From Sphaeroforma sirkka (Eukaryota; Opisthokonta; Ichthyosporea; Ichthyophonida), in NCBI GenBank assembly GCA_001586965.3, contig LUCW03000725.1, forward strand, positions 1 through 45,000: 45,000 nucleotides of DNA. The letters run 5' to 3'. Both the position numbers and the translations under genes were made by a program. The notes under the pieces were generated by a model. The model was given only the letters and a program-made list of their open reading frames with translations. It was not told the DNA's origin and searched no databases. Positions 20,016 through 30,342 of the stretch are shown here, piece after piece; the stretch's first letter is position 1; the number at the start of each line of letters is the position of its first letter.

Positions 20016-22208
20016 CATGTCCTACCCCGCCAAAGTCGTAGACAGCAACTCTTGAATCCTAAGCGCCACAAGGAAGATGATATCGACCGACGTGGAACTA
20101 AACGTCGTCAGTCCCATACGGAACGCTCCGCTCCGCACTCAGGTCAGGCTCTGGAGGGGCAACAACAGACACATCTTGGGGCTCCACACAATATTTCCGC
20201 GGACGACAAGCAGCCACCAACACCAAACAAAAATGGACCTGCACAATCTGACGAGGATGTCATATTCGAGAGTGAGACCAAGGAAGTACCCGACCTGCGT
20301 GCGGACAGTAGTCAGACTTTAATTGGTGAACAGAGGTAGCCAGTGAAGGGCTATCCCCTTGTTCGTCTCTGGATACTCCAGGGGCCTTATTTCCCAACAA
20401 CAACAAGGAAACGGCACGGGAACAATCGTCAGCTCAGAAACTCACGGAGCTGATGACACAACAGCAGTCTCTCTTTGAAAAAATACGAACAGAGGTTACA
20501 GCGCATAAACGCCGGACGAACTACAATAGGGCCGGCCGCTAAGGGAGAGTTCTTCTGACGCACATGAACGGGTACAGGCAGTACCAGAGGACGAAGACAA
20601 CCCTACCTTCCGAATTCAAGGCTGTGAGCGTCCGTTTTATGGACTCGGGTACAAATCACCAGGGTCAGAGGACAGTTCAACCGAGGAGGATGATACTCTG
20701 TCTGCCAGTGAGAACACACCAACTTTTCAAGAGTTCGCACATGAACAAGTATTAGCCAGACAGAATCCTCAAGGTAAGCAGGCGGTGAAGAATAGACAGG
20801 ACCGATTAAGTACGCACCTGCGCCAACAACAGCAACGTCAGTGGGGCGAGAAAGAAGCGCCCAGTGAATATGTACAGACACCTAAACGACAAGAGAAGGA
20901 GACAACAGTGCCTCCGCCCACACCGGCTAGTATCGAAAAAAGGCGACAGGCGCTACACGCACGGATACTACACTTAAGTGACGAGCTATGGCAAGCAATC
21001 GAGGAGAATAACACGGCTCGAGCTGAAGCTCTTCGGGGCGTGATTGAGACACTTCGAGCTACATTAGAGTCCCGACCGGTAGAGAAGCGTCCCGTACCTT
21101 CACCACGTACGTGGCCTGATTGGCCGTCGAACAGATACTACCTACATGATATTATAGAACGGGACACAAGGGGGCTCTCCTCGAGGCGTTCAAGAACGCA
21201 CAAATCGCAGGGCTGGACGAGAGTTGGAACCTTACATGGTTTCATAAGGTACTATCTTACTTCAAGGCGGAGAAGTCAACGCTGGACTACATCCGCGACA
21301 ACTCTGAACGGTTGAAGACATGCACACCTCAGCTACAGATCGAACAGATCTGTTCGCACGAAACACAAGCCACTGTCGATCCCGCGTTTCGCAAGTTAGC
21401 CAAGGGCCAAAGTCGGAACATACACACTCCTCTTATGGAACAAATGACACAGCTCATGGAGAACCACAGGAGGGCACGTGAACGGTGCCAGACAGATGCC
21501 GACTTCCAACAGAATTTAGTGAACCACTGCATTGTACAACTGTTAGAAGAAGCTCTCAACGGCCGTACGTATGAACGTACTCTACAGTTGCATCCCAAAT
21601 GGCAACTGATGGAGACACACGAGCTTATACAGCTGTTGAGCCCTGACATTCAGGATGCACAGCAACGTACGACAGCACGTTTCCAGGGTCGCAACAACCG
21701 CGAGGGCCAGACGACCAATGGAAGTCGCGACCACACCAATAGCCCTCCCAACCTACAGACGAGTAGACGACAAACGCAGAATTGGACTCAACTGCCCCAA
21801 CCTACGGTACCAACGACTTGTGCGGGGTGCCAGGGGCACAGGCGCCACCAGGTGGTAGGCACATCCCACGGTGTCATCATTTCAGGGCGTCGCAAGCGGT
21901 GAGTTCGGAGGGTCGGGCAAGGCTATACGACAACAACCGTCCTTTGAGGGACGTACAATCGGTACACAGACCGTCCACAACGTCAACCGCAGGACAGGGG
22001 CAGAATACATCCCAGACTAGAGACGTAGTCACAATACATCCGACGCCTCAAGTACAGGTGAATGCGATTACACAGGACGAAGACTTGGCTCCACCATCGG
22101 AAGCTACAGAGATTCATATCAACACGATTCTTTACGAAGTCTTCGAGCAGATGACGTCAACACCAAACCACACCTATGAGACGTGGGAGTCGGTAGCCGA
22201 TCGTAAGG
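20016..22208 (+). pseudogene. Gag of element X, frameshifted
   Basis: Plus-strand pieces in alternating frames: 20,016-20,339 (hydrophilic, Gln/Arg/Ser-rich), 20,564-20,785, 20,785-21,170, 21,170-21,902 and 21,782-22,216. The central part is helical and capsid-like (SIEKRRQALHARILHLSDELWQ; WFHKVLSYFKAEKSTLDYIRDNSERLK; NHCIVQLLEEALNGRTYERTL). The C-terminal part has CAGCQG and, in the next frame, H-I-P-R-C-H-H, which may be a broken zinc knuckle. The protease follows, so the assignment as Gag is mainly positional. It shows no obvious similarity to Gag of Y, Z or copia. Confidence 0.55.
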
Positions 22209-22954
22209 GTGTCTGACTCGGATAGGAGCTTCATATTTGTTACCACGATTGGAGCAGTGATGGCAATACAAGACCCATTGCTGACGTCAGACAACCGAGT
22301 CTATATTCAAGTACAAATCAACGGACGAACGTTCAAAGCCTTGATAGACACGGGAGCAAATAGAAGTTGTATCTCACAGACATCCGCAGACCTCCTTGGC
22401 CGACCAATAACTCCGGCACCACCTGGGTCATTTATATATTTAGCTGACAAGGCGGTGCGAACTCCTCGACTGGGGACGACGGAAGTGGTACCTATAAGCT
22501 ACGGCACCAGAATTATCGACGGTTCATTAGAATTGATGAACTTGCCGACGGGTATAGATGTCGTAGTGGGGCAAGATATGTTGAAAGGCTTGGGCCTATA
22601 CATAGGCGGTATCCAATCGCCACTTGCACCAATAGACCCCACAGAACTAGATAAGCTCCTCGAACCCATACCACGCCGACAAGCACCTAACACGACGGAA
22701 CCCGTCGATGTACGCCAACGGTTGGCACAGGATTTGGAAGCCAATGCGGAAATTGCCGACAACGCGCGCTGTCGTCTGGAAGGGAGTGAGGAGTGAGGTA
22801 ACCATCCCAGTAACCCATGAACAAGCGTTGCAGATGCGGAGATCGACGCGTAACTTCGTATCCGATCGATGGCTCCCCTATGTGGATGAACAAGTGAAGA
22901 AGTGGTTGACGGATTTGGTGATTGCGGAACGAACGACACCAACGACTGTTAATC
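22209..22954 (+). pseudogene. Retropepsin and RT N-terminus of element X, truncated by copia B
   Basis: Open from 22,209 to 22,796: VYIQVQINGRTFKALIDTGA gives the retropepsin active site D-T-G-A, and GIDVVVGQDMLKGLGL gives the matching I/V-V-G-Q-D strand. After a slip near 22,790 the frame reads IPVTHEQALQMRRSTRNF, then DEQVKKWLTDLVIAERTTP, the linker and first helix of a gypsy RT. The sequence then stops at 22,954, the first base before the copia B LTR; the apparent stop codon is made of LTR sequence. RT palm, RNase H and integrase are absent from this segment. Confidence 0.75.
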
Positions 22955-23408
22955 TGTAGAAAAATCATATTGTCAAAGGTGAATAATGATGTTTAAGTGT
23001 TGGACTCAGACCTAGTCCATCGAGGAACCGATTATCTAACGATGTTATTGTATGTTGTGTTTACGAATGTATTTCGTAGGCCGATTGTGTTTGACCTATT
23101 AAATGTATAATTTTGTTACAGGTGTCATTTGATAGGAAATGGGTTTCCCTTTCATATGACACATTATTCAAGTTGTTTGAGTGAATATTCATTGAGTTAT
23201 GAGTCTTGGAAGTTTAAGTGTATTTGAAGAAATTGTGTTTGTATTTTTAGAGATGGAATCTAAAAAATAGATCGCGCACGTCCGTTGGAATTTCTTTGGC
23301 AAAGGAAATTTTCGAGCCGAAAGGGCCGTTCAATTTTGACGAAAAATAGTATAAATACGGAATACAAAAGTAAATAAAGAGCACTTTCACAGAGTTGAAA
23401 AATTCACA
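22955..23408 (+). repeat. 5' LTR of copia B
   Basis: 454 bp, starts TGTAGAAAAATCATATTGTC, ends AAAAATTCACA. Differs from the 3' LTR by a few bases (for example TGAATAATGATG against TGAATGATG near the start). Confidence 0.93.
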
Positions 23409-23500
23409 TGGAAGTAAATAAAGAGCACTTTCACAGAGTTGAAAAATTCACATGGAAGTAAATAAAGAGCACTTTCACAGAGTTGAAAAAATTCACATGG
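23368..23500 (+). repeat. Triplicated U5/PBS junction of copia B
   Basis: Three tandem units of 44-45 bp (AAGTAAATAAAGAGCAC...TTCACATGG). The first covers the LTR end. After the third comes AAGCAGCGGACGGGAC, so the working primer-binding site is probably TGGAAGCAGCGG at about 23,498. Confidence 0.88.
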
Positions 23501-23554
23501 AAGCAGCGGACGGGACTAAAAGCTTGAAATTTTGGAGACCAAGGACTCGAGTGC

Positions 23555-23655
23555 CTAAGAGAGAGAGAGAGAGAGAGAGAGAGCTAGAGAACGCTGATTT
23601 GAGAGAGAGAGAGAGCTAGAGAGCGCTGATTTGAGAGAGAAAGAGAGACCACTGA
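23555..23655 (+). repeat. (GA)n tracts in copia B leader
   Basis: Two GA runs flanking CTAGAGAACGCTGATTTGAG, the same as the copy A leader in inverse. Confidence 0.85.
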
Positions 23656-23671
23656 TCACCAAACCGAGAGG

Positions 23672-24658
23672 ATGAAGTACGTGGAGCCCAAACTGAAGGA
23701 TGCTACCGGCTACCCGAACTGGAAGTTGAAGATGGAAGCTAAGCTGAAGGAAAAGGCCGTCTTCAATGCCGCTACAGACCGTGAGAGGGAGATTGCCTAC
23801 TCCATGATTGTCCAGAGCGTTGAAGACTGTTGTCTTGGATACGTCCGTAACACTGATAACCCTGCAGTTGCCTTGGCCCAGATCGCTACCGCAATGAACC
23901 GCCAGACGGAAGCCAATCTGGACGCGTTGACTCAGAAGTTAGATAGGATGAAGATGAACGATGGAGAAAATGTTGCTGAACTCGCCGACCGATGTGAGAT
24001 TCTATTTGGCCAGCTTGCAGGTCAGGGGGGGGATGAGTTGACTAACATTCGGAAACGCATATCCTTCATGAAGGGCCTTCCACGTCAGTTTGCGCCGCTG
24101 AAGATTGACTTGAATGCGAAGTTTGCAAACGAAAATCGATTCAGCTATGAGCAAGTGAAGGAAGCCGCCATTGTGTTTGAGACTGGACTCGGTGTCTACG
24201 ATGATGACAACGACGACGAAGATATCGGTCTTTATGCTAATGGACGATAACACAAGGGTAACCACCAAGCCCAGAAGGGTCGACGAGGAGGTGGTTTCGA
24301 CCGACCAAGAGGTGACTTTGGTAGTAGAGATGGCCGGGAGCTTATTTGTTTCAAGTGCCTTAAGCCCGGGCATACTCGGGCTAATTGTCGTGGTAAGATG
24401 GCGTGTTTGAATTGCAAGAAACCAGGGCATATCAAACGAGACTGCCCAGATCTCGACGATGAGAATGATGATGACAATGGCTATTTCGGATTTGGATTGA
24501 TGGCGATCGGTGATGACGGAGATTCTGACAGTGATGATGGTATGCCGGCCTTGATGTGTGATTCCACCGATTCTGATTCTTCCGATGCCGAGAGCAAATT
24601 TGATGATGAATTGGATGCTCCACCCGGGTTGCTATCTGGAGGTTTTTTTCATCGGATT
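23672..24658 (+). pseudogene. Copia B Gag with two CCHC zinc knuckles and an internal TAA
   Basis: Starts MKYVEPKLKDATGYPNWKLK at 23,672 and is open for 192 codons to TAA at 24,248-24,250. The capsid part has the copia Gag pattern (NWKLKMEAKL near the N-terminus, SFMKGLPRQF later). The same frame goes on after the TAA through a Gly/Arg-rich linker, CFKCLKPGHTRANC (about 24,347), CLNCKKPGHIKRDC (about 24,404) and an acidic Asp/Ser tail. At the Gag-Pol overlap B has seven T where A has six, so the Gag frame stays open further (GGFFHRIM). One extra GGG codon distinguishes B from A near 24,028. Confidence 0.9.
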
Positions 24659-27600
24659 ATGAAGTTCAGGGTGGCTTTATCTCAGCTACAGATGAAGATA
24701 ACTGTACTACACTCGACGATGATGACACCTTTGCCGAGGATGATCTACTCGTGGATGGATCCGTCACCTCAATCGCTGAAGCTGAATTGGATAACACAAT
24801 CAGCGAACATTCGGCGTTTGCATTGCTGGGCGTGGGTGATCTGGTCTTATCTGCTAACGAGCTTGTGGTTGACACAGGTGCCAGCAAGCATGTTGTTGTA
24901 TTGGAGGATGCTCTGTCTGCAGTGAGACAATCTAACAAGCGATTGACCGGGCTTGGCAACACTAAACTGCAAGCAGATGGTGAGGGAGAGTTGCGCGGCT
25001 GTCCTGAGACTGGTTTAGCTCTTCTCATTCCTAAGGTGGGTGTTCAACTTTTATCCGTACGACAGCTTGTTAAGAACGGCTGGAAGGCGACGTGCGAGAA
25101 GAACGACTGCACATTATTTGATCCGCAGGGTGGTTTGGTGAAAGCAACGGTTAGACAAGGGCTATACATCGTTTCCCTGAAGGATCTGAAGTCGCCCGTC
25201 AACCGAGCACATTTGGGTACAAAGATTATCGATGAAGATAAGGCCCTTGTGGCATCCGATGATGGTGAAGCAGATATGCTCATGTGGCATCATAGACTTG
25301 GCCATGTAAGCTTGGAACTGATGAAAGAGACAATGGTTTGCGCAGGAATGGAGAAAGTTGCCAGACGTTGGGGTGAGAAGCTTCCCTTCTGTAGAGCTTG
25401 CGTGCAGGGCAAGATGACACGGGCCAGAATTACTCGCAAGTTGGTCGGGTCGAAGGGTAAACGTAAATCTGTGGTTCTAGAAGTTCCGGGATCGAAGCTG
25501 TACGTAGATATCTTCGAGACCTCGAAGACACCGTCACTCACTGGAAAACAATTCGGTCTCCAGGTTCTTGACGATGCAACGGACCACTAGTGGTGTTTGG
25601 GCCTGAAGCAAAAGAGTGATGCGACTGCTGCAATGCGTCACTTGCTGGACACTGAATTTGCAGTGTTGAAGCGATTCCCGAAGAAGGCTCATAGTGATAG
25701 AGGGGCGAGTTTGTCAACGAGACTTGGAAGTCTATGCTATCAGCAAGAGGCATAAAGCAGAGTTTGACGGCAGCACGTACTCCTGAACATAATGGAAGAT
25801 GTGAGCGTGCACATCGAACCCTAATCGAGATGGCCCGGGTTCTTCTACTGCAGGCTGGACTGAGCGATGAGTTTTGGCTTGAAGCGGTTACCTATGCTTG
25901 TTGGTTGATCAACGTAATGCCACAACGAGGTGGTGCTAAGTCGCGGGCGGAACTATGGTCAGGAGTTAAACCTGATTTGTCGCAGACAACAATTCTTTTT
26001 TGGTGCGAAAGTATATTTCTTGACCGGAAAACATAACAAGAAATTCGGCAAGAAGGGTCAGGAAGGTATTTTACTAGGTCCTAGCCTTAATACTGTTGGC
26101 GGCAGTATGCGAATTTACAACCTAGAGACAAAGCGTGTTGTGAATAGTCGAGATTATCGCCTTGAGCCCACGATTGCCAGTCACGTTGAAAGGGTCAAAG
26201 CCAATAATTCCGAGGGTGAAGATGATAGTATTGACGATGAAGTAGGAGCAAGTGATGGCAACAAGGATACTTCAGCGTCAGAATCAGATACGGATAGTGA
26301 TGGAGATGGTCCCATGGATGATGCCGCCGACGATGATGTCACTATGGATGAATCATCTACTGATGGAGGTGATGAATCAGGACCCGGTGAGCATCCTGGT
26401 TATGCTCGCCGCCCACTCAATCACCAGAAACGTGATTTGCCTGGTAAGCAGACACCTACGAGAGGTGGCAGGCGATTGAAAACCCGCGTAGATCGTACAC
26501 GCGACCGAGCCAATGACATGATGTCCCCGCGGATCAGCTCTAAGGCTCGTACGGACTTGGACTCGGAGAGAAAACGTGAACGTCAATCAAGTGGAACCCC
26601 ACCTCGACAAACTTCGAAACTTCGACGAGATCGTAAACGAGATCATGAAGAATCTAACTTTGGATTTCTGGCCGATGATGAATTGTCCTTCAAAGACTTG
26701 ACTGGGTCTGCTGATGAGAAGCACTTCCGCGCAGCCATGAGAGACGAGCTACGTTCAATGCTGAAGATGAAGGTTTGGAAACTTCAGCAGGGCTGCAAGG
26801 CCCGGACAAAGCCTCTGGGACTCAAGTGGGTTCTCACTCTCAAGCGTGATGAAAGCGGCGCAGTGATACGACATAAAGCCCGCCTATGTGCGAAGGGATT
26901 TGCACAACAGTATGGTCGAGATTATGTGGAGACATCGTCACCAGTAGTCACAAAAGAGACTGTGCGTGCATGTTTGGCTATCGCTGCATCTGAGAACTTG
27001 GATGTATTGCAGTTCGATGTCAAAACTGCATTTTGCATGGTAATTTGGAAGAGTACGTCTGCTCGGAGATCCCCACTGGTTTCGTTGAAATAGTTGATGA
27101 TTTACTAAGTGATGAGGATCACCAGTTGATTAAGGAGGGTGCTATTTGCGAGCTGAAGAAGAGTATCTATGGACTCAAGCAAGCCGGATTATGTTGGTTT
27201 GTGCGCTTCAGAGATTTCCTCGTTAATGATGTTGGATTCCGGCCAAGTCTTACGGACCCTTGTCTCTTTATTCGGAAGAACTGCTTTCTGGTACTTTATG
27301 TTGATGACGGTTTGATATTTTCGACTTCACGTCGAATGGGGAGAAGATATTGAAGAAGATCGAGACAGAGTTCGACGTCAAGTCGATGGGGTCTCCACGG
27401 TTTTTCATTGGATGGAAAATTGATATGTCTGAAAGAGGAATTTTCATCTCGCAGCCGGCATATATTGAGAAGCTAGCGCAGAAGTATGGACCATTGAAAA
27501 GGGTCAGTACACCTATGAGTACATCTTTCGACGTGAATCGGCCTGGTACATTGGTGCAGGATTCAGACTACCGTGGTATCATAGGTTCCCTTATGTTTGC

Positions 27601-28268
27601 AGCTGTGGGTACGCGTCCTGATATTGCTTTTGCGACAAGTTCACTGAGCCGATACCTTGACCAGCCGACTAAGGGAGAGAGGCTGCCGCAAGAAATCTGT
27701 GCGGATACTTGGAGGCTACCAAACACTGGGGAATCTTCTATGAAGCCGGGAACGACTTGAAACTTTTGTGCGTATGCCGATGCAAGCTATGGGGGCGAGA
27801 AAGACAAGCGATCTCGTTCTGGCTATCTGGTATTCATCACAAATGCCCCAGTCTACTGGGGGGGGGCGCCGTCAGACACTTGTCACCCTAAGTACTTCTG
27901 AGGCAGAGTATGTCAGTCTTGCAGAGTCTTGCCGTGACGTAAAACTGCTTTGAATTTGCTATCTGAGCTAGGACGAGCCTCTGATCAATCTGTAGTTTGT
28001 TACAAGGACAATCAGACTGCTAAGAAGATGGCTGAGGAATTGACCACCAAGCGCAGTAAGCATATTGATATCAAATATCATTATGTGCGAGAGTTAAGCG
28101 CAAAAGAAAATCATCTCATTGGAGGACTGCCGGTCTGAGTTGATGGTTGCTGATGCCTTGACCAAGGCATTGCCTAAGGTTGCTTTCGTGAAGCACCGAA
28201 GTCATATGATGAAACGCCGCTGCTACCGATGTGCTGTCGTGTCTACATCTCTTTGTCGTTGTGGCTAG
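24640..28268 (+). pseudogene. Copia B Pol: protease, integrase, RT, RNase H (frameshifted, nonsense)
   Basis: The same domain series as copy A: LVVDTGASKHVVV protease near 24,866, integrase with HHRLGH and LYVDIFE, a premature TAG at 25,588-25,590 where A has a Tyr codon, HSDRG near 25,690 with four G where five are needed, then PEHNGRCERAHRTL intact in B. RT covers RHKARLCAKGFAQQ and FDVKTAF, with a slip at 27,030. YVDDGLIF lies near 27,299 with the same break after it as in A. RNase H has STSEAEYVSLAES and DNQTAKKMA. It ends at the stop 28,266-28,268, about 60 bp before the 3' LTR. Confidence 0.9.
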
Positions 28269-28328
28269 TTTGTGGGGGAGATACATATCGAATGATGTCC
28301 GATGACTATGTCTTGCGTCCATGGGGAG

Positions 28329-28781
28329 TGTAGAAAAATCATATTGTCAAAGGTGAATGATGTTTAAGTGTTGGACTCAGACCTAGTCCATCGAGGAACC
28401 GATTATCTAACGATGTTTTTTGTATGTTGTGTTTACGAATGTATTTCGTAGACCGATTGTGTTTGACCTATTAAATGTATAATTTTGTTACAGGTGTCAT
28501 TTGATAGGAAATGGGTTTCCCTTTCATATGACACCTTATTCAAGTTGTTTGAGTGAATATTCATTGAGTTATGAGTCATGGAAGTTTAAGTGTATTTGAA
28601 GAAATTGTGTTTTGTATTTTTAGAGATGGAATCTAAAAAATAGATCGCGCACGTCCGTTGGAATTTCTTTGGCAAAGGAAATTTTCGAGCCGAAAGGGCC
28701 GTTCAATTTTGACGAAAAATAGTATAAATACGGAATACAAAAGTAAATAAAGAGAACTTTCACAGAGTTGAAAAATTTACA
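28329..28781 (+). repeat. 3' LTR of copia B
   Basis: 453 bp, TG..CA ends, preceded by the purine tract CATGGGGAG. The outer flank CCCGC is the presumed target duplication partner of the inner flank of copy A. Confidence 0.93.
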
Positions 28782-29415
28782 CCCGCTATGTAGTCTTTTG
28801 ACGTGTTGTCTAATATCTATTTATCGTTGTGTCTTTTACCTTTCCCATTCTTAAAACTTTTGTAAAATAATCTAGTATGCCGCTGATTCTTTGCGTCATC
28901 GTACTAACCGAGTCGGTACTAACCATGTACATCTCCCATCTCTACTACACTACTGTGGATCCTAAAGAACTTTCTTCTAACAACTTCTTAAATACAATTT
29001 AAGTTCATTAGCTTGCAATTCAATTTGTACTTGTCTCACACTGAAAACAACCTTCCTACCTGTGCTCACACATGACTACTTATCTGTGGATTCTGGCTGA
29101 TTGTCTGATTTCGTCATTTGATCGTTGTGAGACCTTCCTTGTTGACCCTGGCTAATGTTCTACTTGATTGAAATGTTCGCTCTTCGGTTTCACTCGTATT
29201 AGTAGATTCTTTCTTCATCCTCGTCGTCCACATGTCGTTAATCCAACGACCGGATAATCTAAATCGTTCATTTTGATGCGACATTCTCTGTTCGCATTGT
29301 CTTTCAATTGTTATACTTATAACAAAAAAATATGTGCCAGCTACTGACTAATTCATATTCTGTAGCTTTCTCTGTAATTACTAATAAACTAACAACTTCT
29401 ATGGTAAGTTAAAAA
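28782..29415 (-). other. 5' leader of element X
   Basis: Lies between the copia B 3' LTR and the right X LTR. No coding pattern. In X orientation it follows the 5' LTR. I could not identify a clear primer-binding site: the bases next to the LTR, TTTTTAACTTACCATAGAAG in element sense, do not start with TGG. Confidence 0.45.
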
Positions 29416-29660
29416 TGTAGTAAGTATACGCGAGATAACTGTATCTCAACGTTCTCCCTCCTCAGGAGGGGACGTTGTTCATTTATTAGTAATTATAAAC
29501 AGTAATCCTAAAATGACTGACTCTTAAATGAGTCATTAGTCATGTGCTGTAAAACCAGCAAAACCTAAAACCCAGTTTATCAAATTATTCTGATAAACTG
29601 TAAAACTTGTAATAAACCTAAACTAATCAAATAAATCTAAGTACTTGTATTCTGACCACA
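29416..29660 (-). repeat. LTR of element X (right copy, 5' LTR in element sense)
   Basis: 245 bp nearly identical to 12,170-12,415, direct orientation, TG..CA ends, followed by ATGT (29,661-29,664), which equals the four bases before the left LTR. Confidence 0.8.
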
Positions 29661-29664
29661 ATGT

Positions 29665-29838
29665 GGAAAAGTCACTAAATGTACATTCACCCTTTTTCTC
29701 GATGAAAGCGTACTGAAATATGGATCAAATATGTACAAATGTACATTTAGCGACAATTCCAAATTTTTTATGTTCATTTTGTGACTTTATCGTGCAAAAA
29801 TTTGTTTAAAATTAAATTAAAGAGCCTTCGGCTATATC
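29665..29838 (+). repeat. Inner part of left TIR of the Ulp1 transposon
   Basis: Matches the right end in inverse. Shared landmarks are GGAAAAGTCACTAAATGTAC, CTCGATGAAA, TATGGATCAAATATGTACAA, CTTTATCGTGCAAAA and GAGCCTTCGGCTATATC. Confidence 0.82.
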
Positions 29839-30197
29839 AATTTTTGACGAATAAATTTGTTGAGAGGTTATACTGTCTGTTATTATTTATTGTTTGTATA
29901 TGCTACTTCATTCAAGCTTATCTCACTGCCTAGTGCGTAACTCACGTGGTCGATGATGCTCTTTTACAAGACCATATGAGAATTGTATTTCCATCATACT
30001 ATATAAATCAGCTCTAGTAGAAGTTGGCATACTATCTAATATAGTATCTGTAGCGATACATTATCTGTTCTCTATATTCCACGGGATCAAAATTTCGGAC
30101 AGATGTGCTGCTCCCCTTGTAGATATAGGCCGCCTGCAGAGCATGTAACTCGTTTAATTTATGTACAACTAAATATCGTATAGAGCATGAAAAGTTA

Positions 30198-30315
<118 letters not shown>

Positions 30316-30342
30316 GCCGAAATCCATGCATCGGGTGCACCA

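Larger units (their letters stand above)
22955..28781 (+). mobile_element. Ty1/copia retrotransposon, copy B
   Basis: 5.83 kb on the plus strand: 5' LTR 22,955-23,408, triplicated U5/PBS junction, GA-rich leader, Gag, Pol, polypurine tract CATGGGGAG, 3' LTR 28,329-28,781. Left flank TAATC and right flank CCCGC do not match each other. The right flank matches the reverse complement of the inner flank of copy A. Confidence 0.95.
12170..29660 (-). mobile_element. Gypsy-type LTR retrotransposon X, enlarged by copia insertions
   Basis: Two near-identical LTRs of about 245 bp (12,170-12,415 and 29,416-29,660) are bordered by the 4-bp duplication ATGT. Subtracting copia A and B leaves three internal segments: 12,416-13,205 (3' end with satellites), 19,036-22,954 (leader, Gag, protease, RT start; now on plus), and 28,782-29,415 (5' leader). 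The poly-G tract next to the left LTR implies minus orientation. The Gag-Pro segment now points the other way, which fits an inversion between the two copia copies. RT, RNase H and integrase are missing. Confidence 0.7.

Noticed and set aside
13206..28781. A and B as arms of one giant inverted-repeat transposon
   Set aside because: Each arm is a complete copia element with its own two LTRs and polypurine tract; the inverted pair is explained by two insertions.
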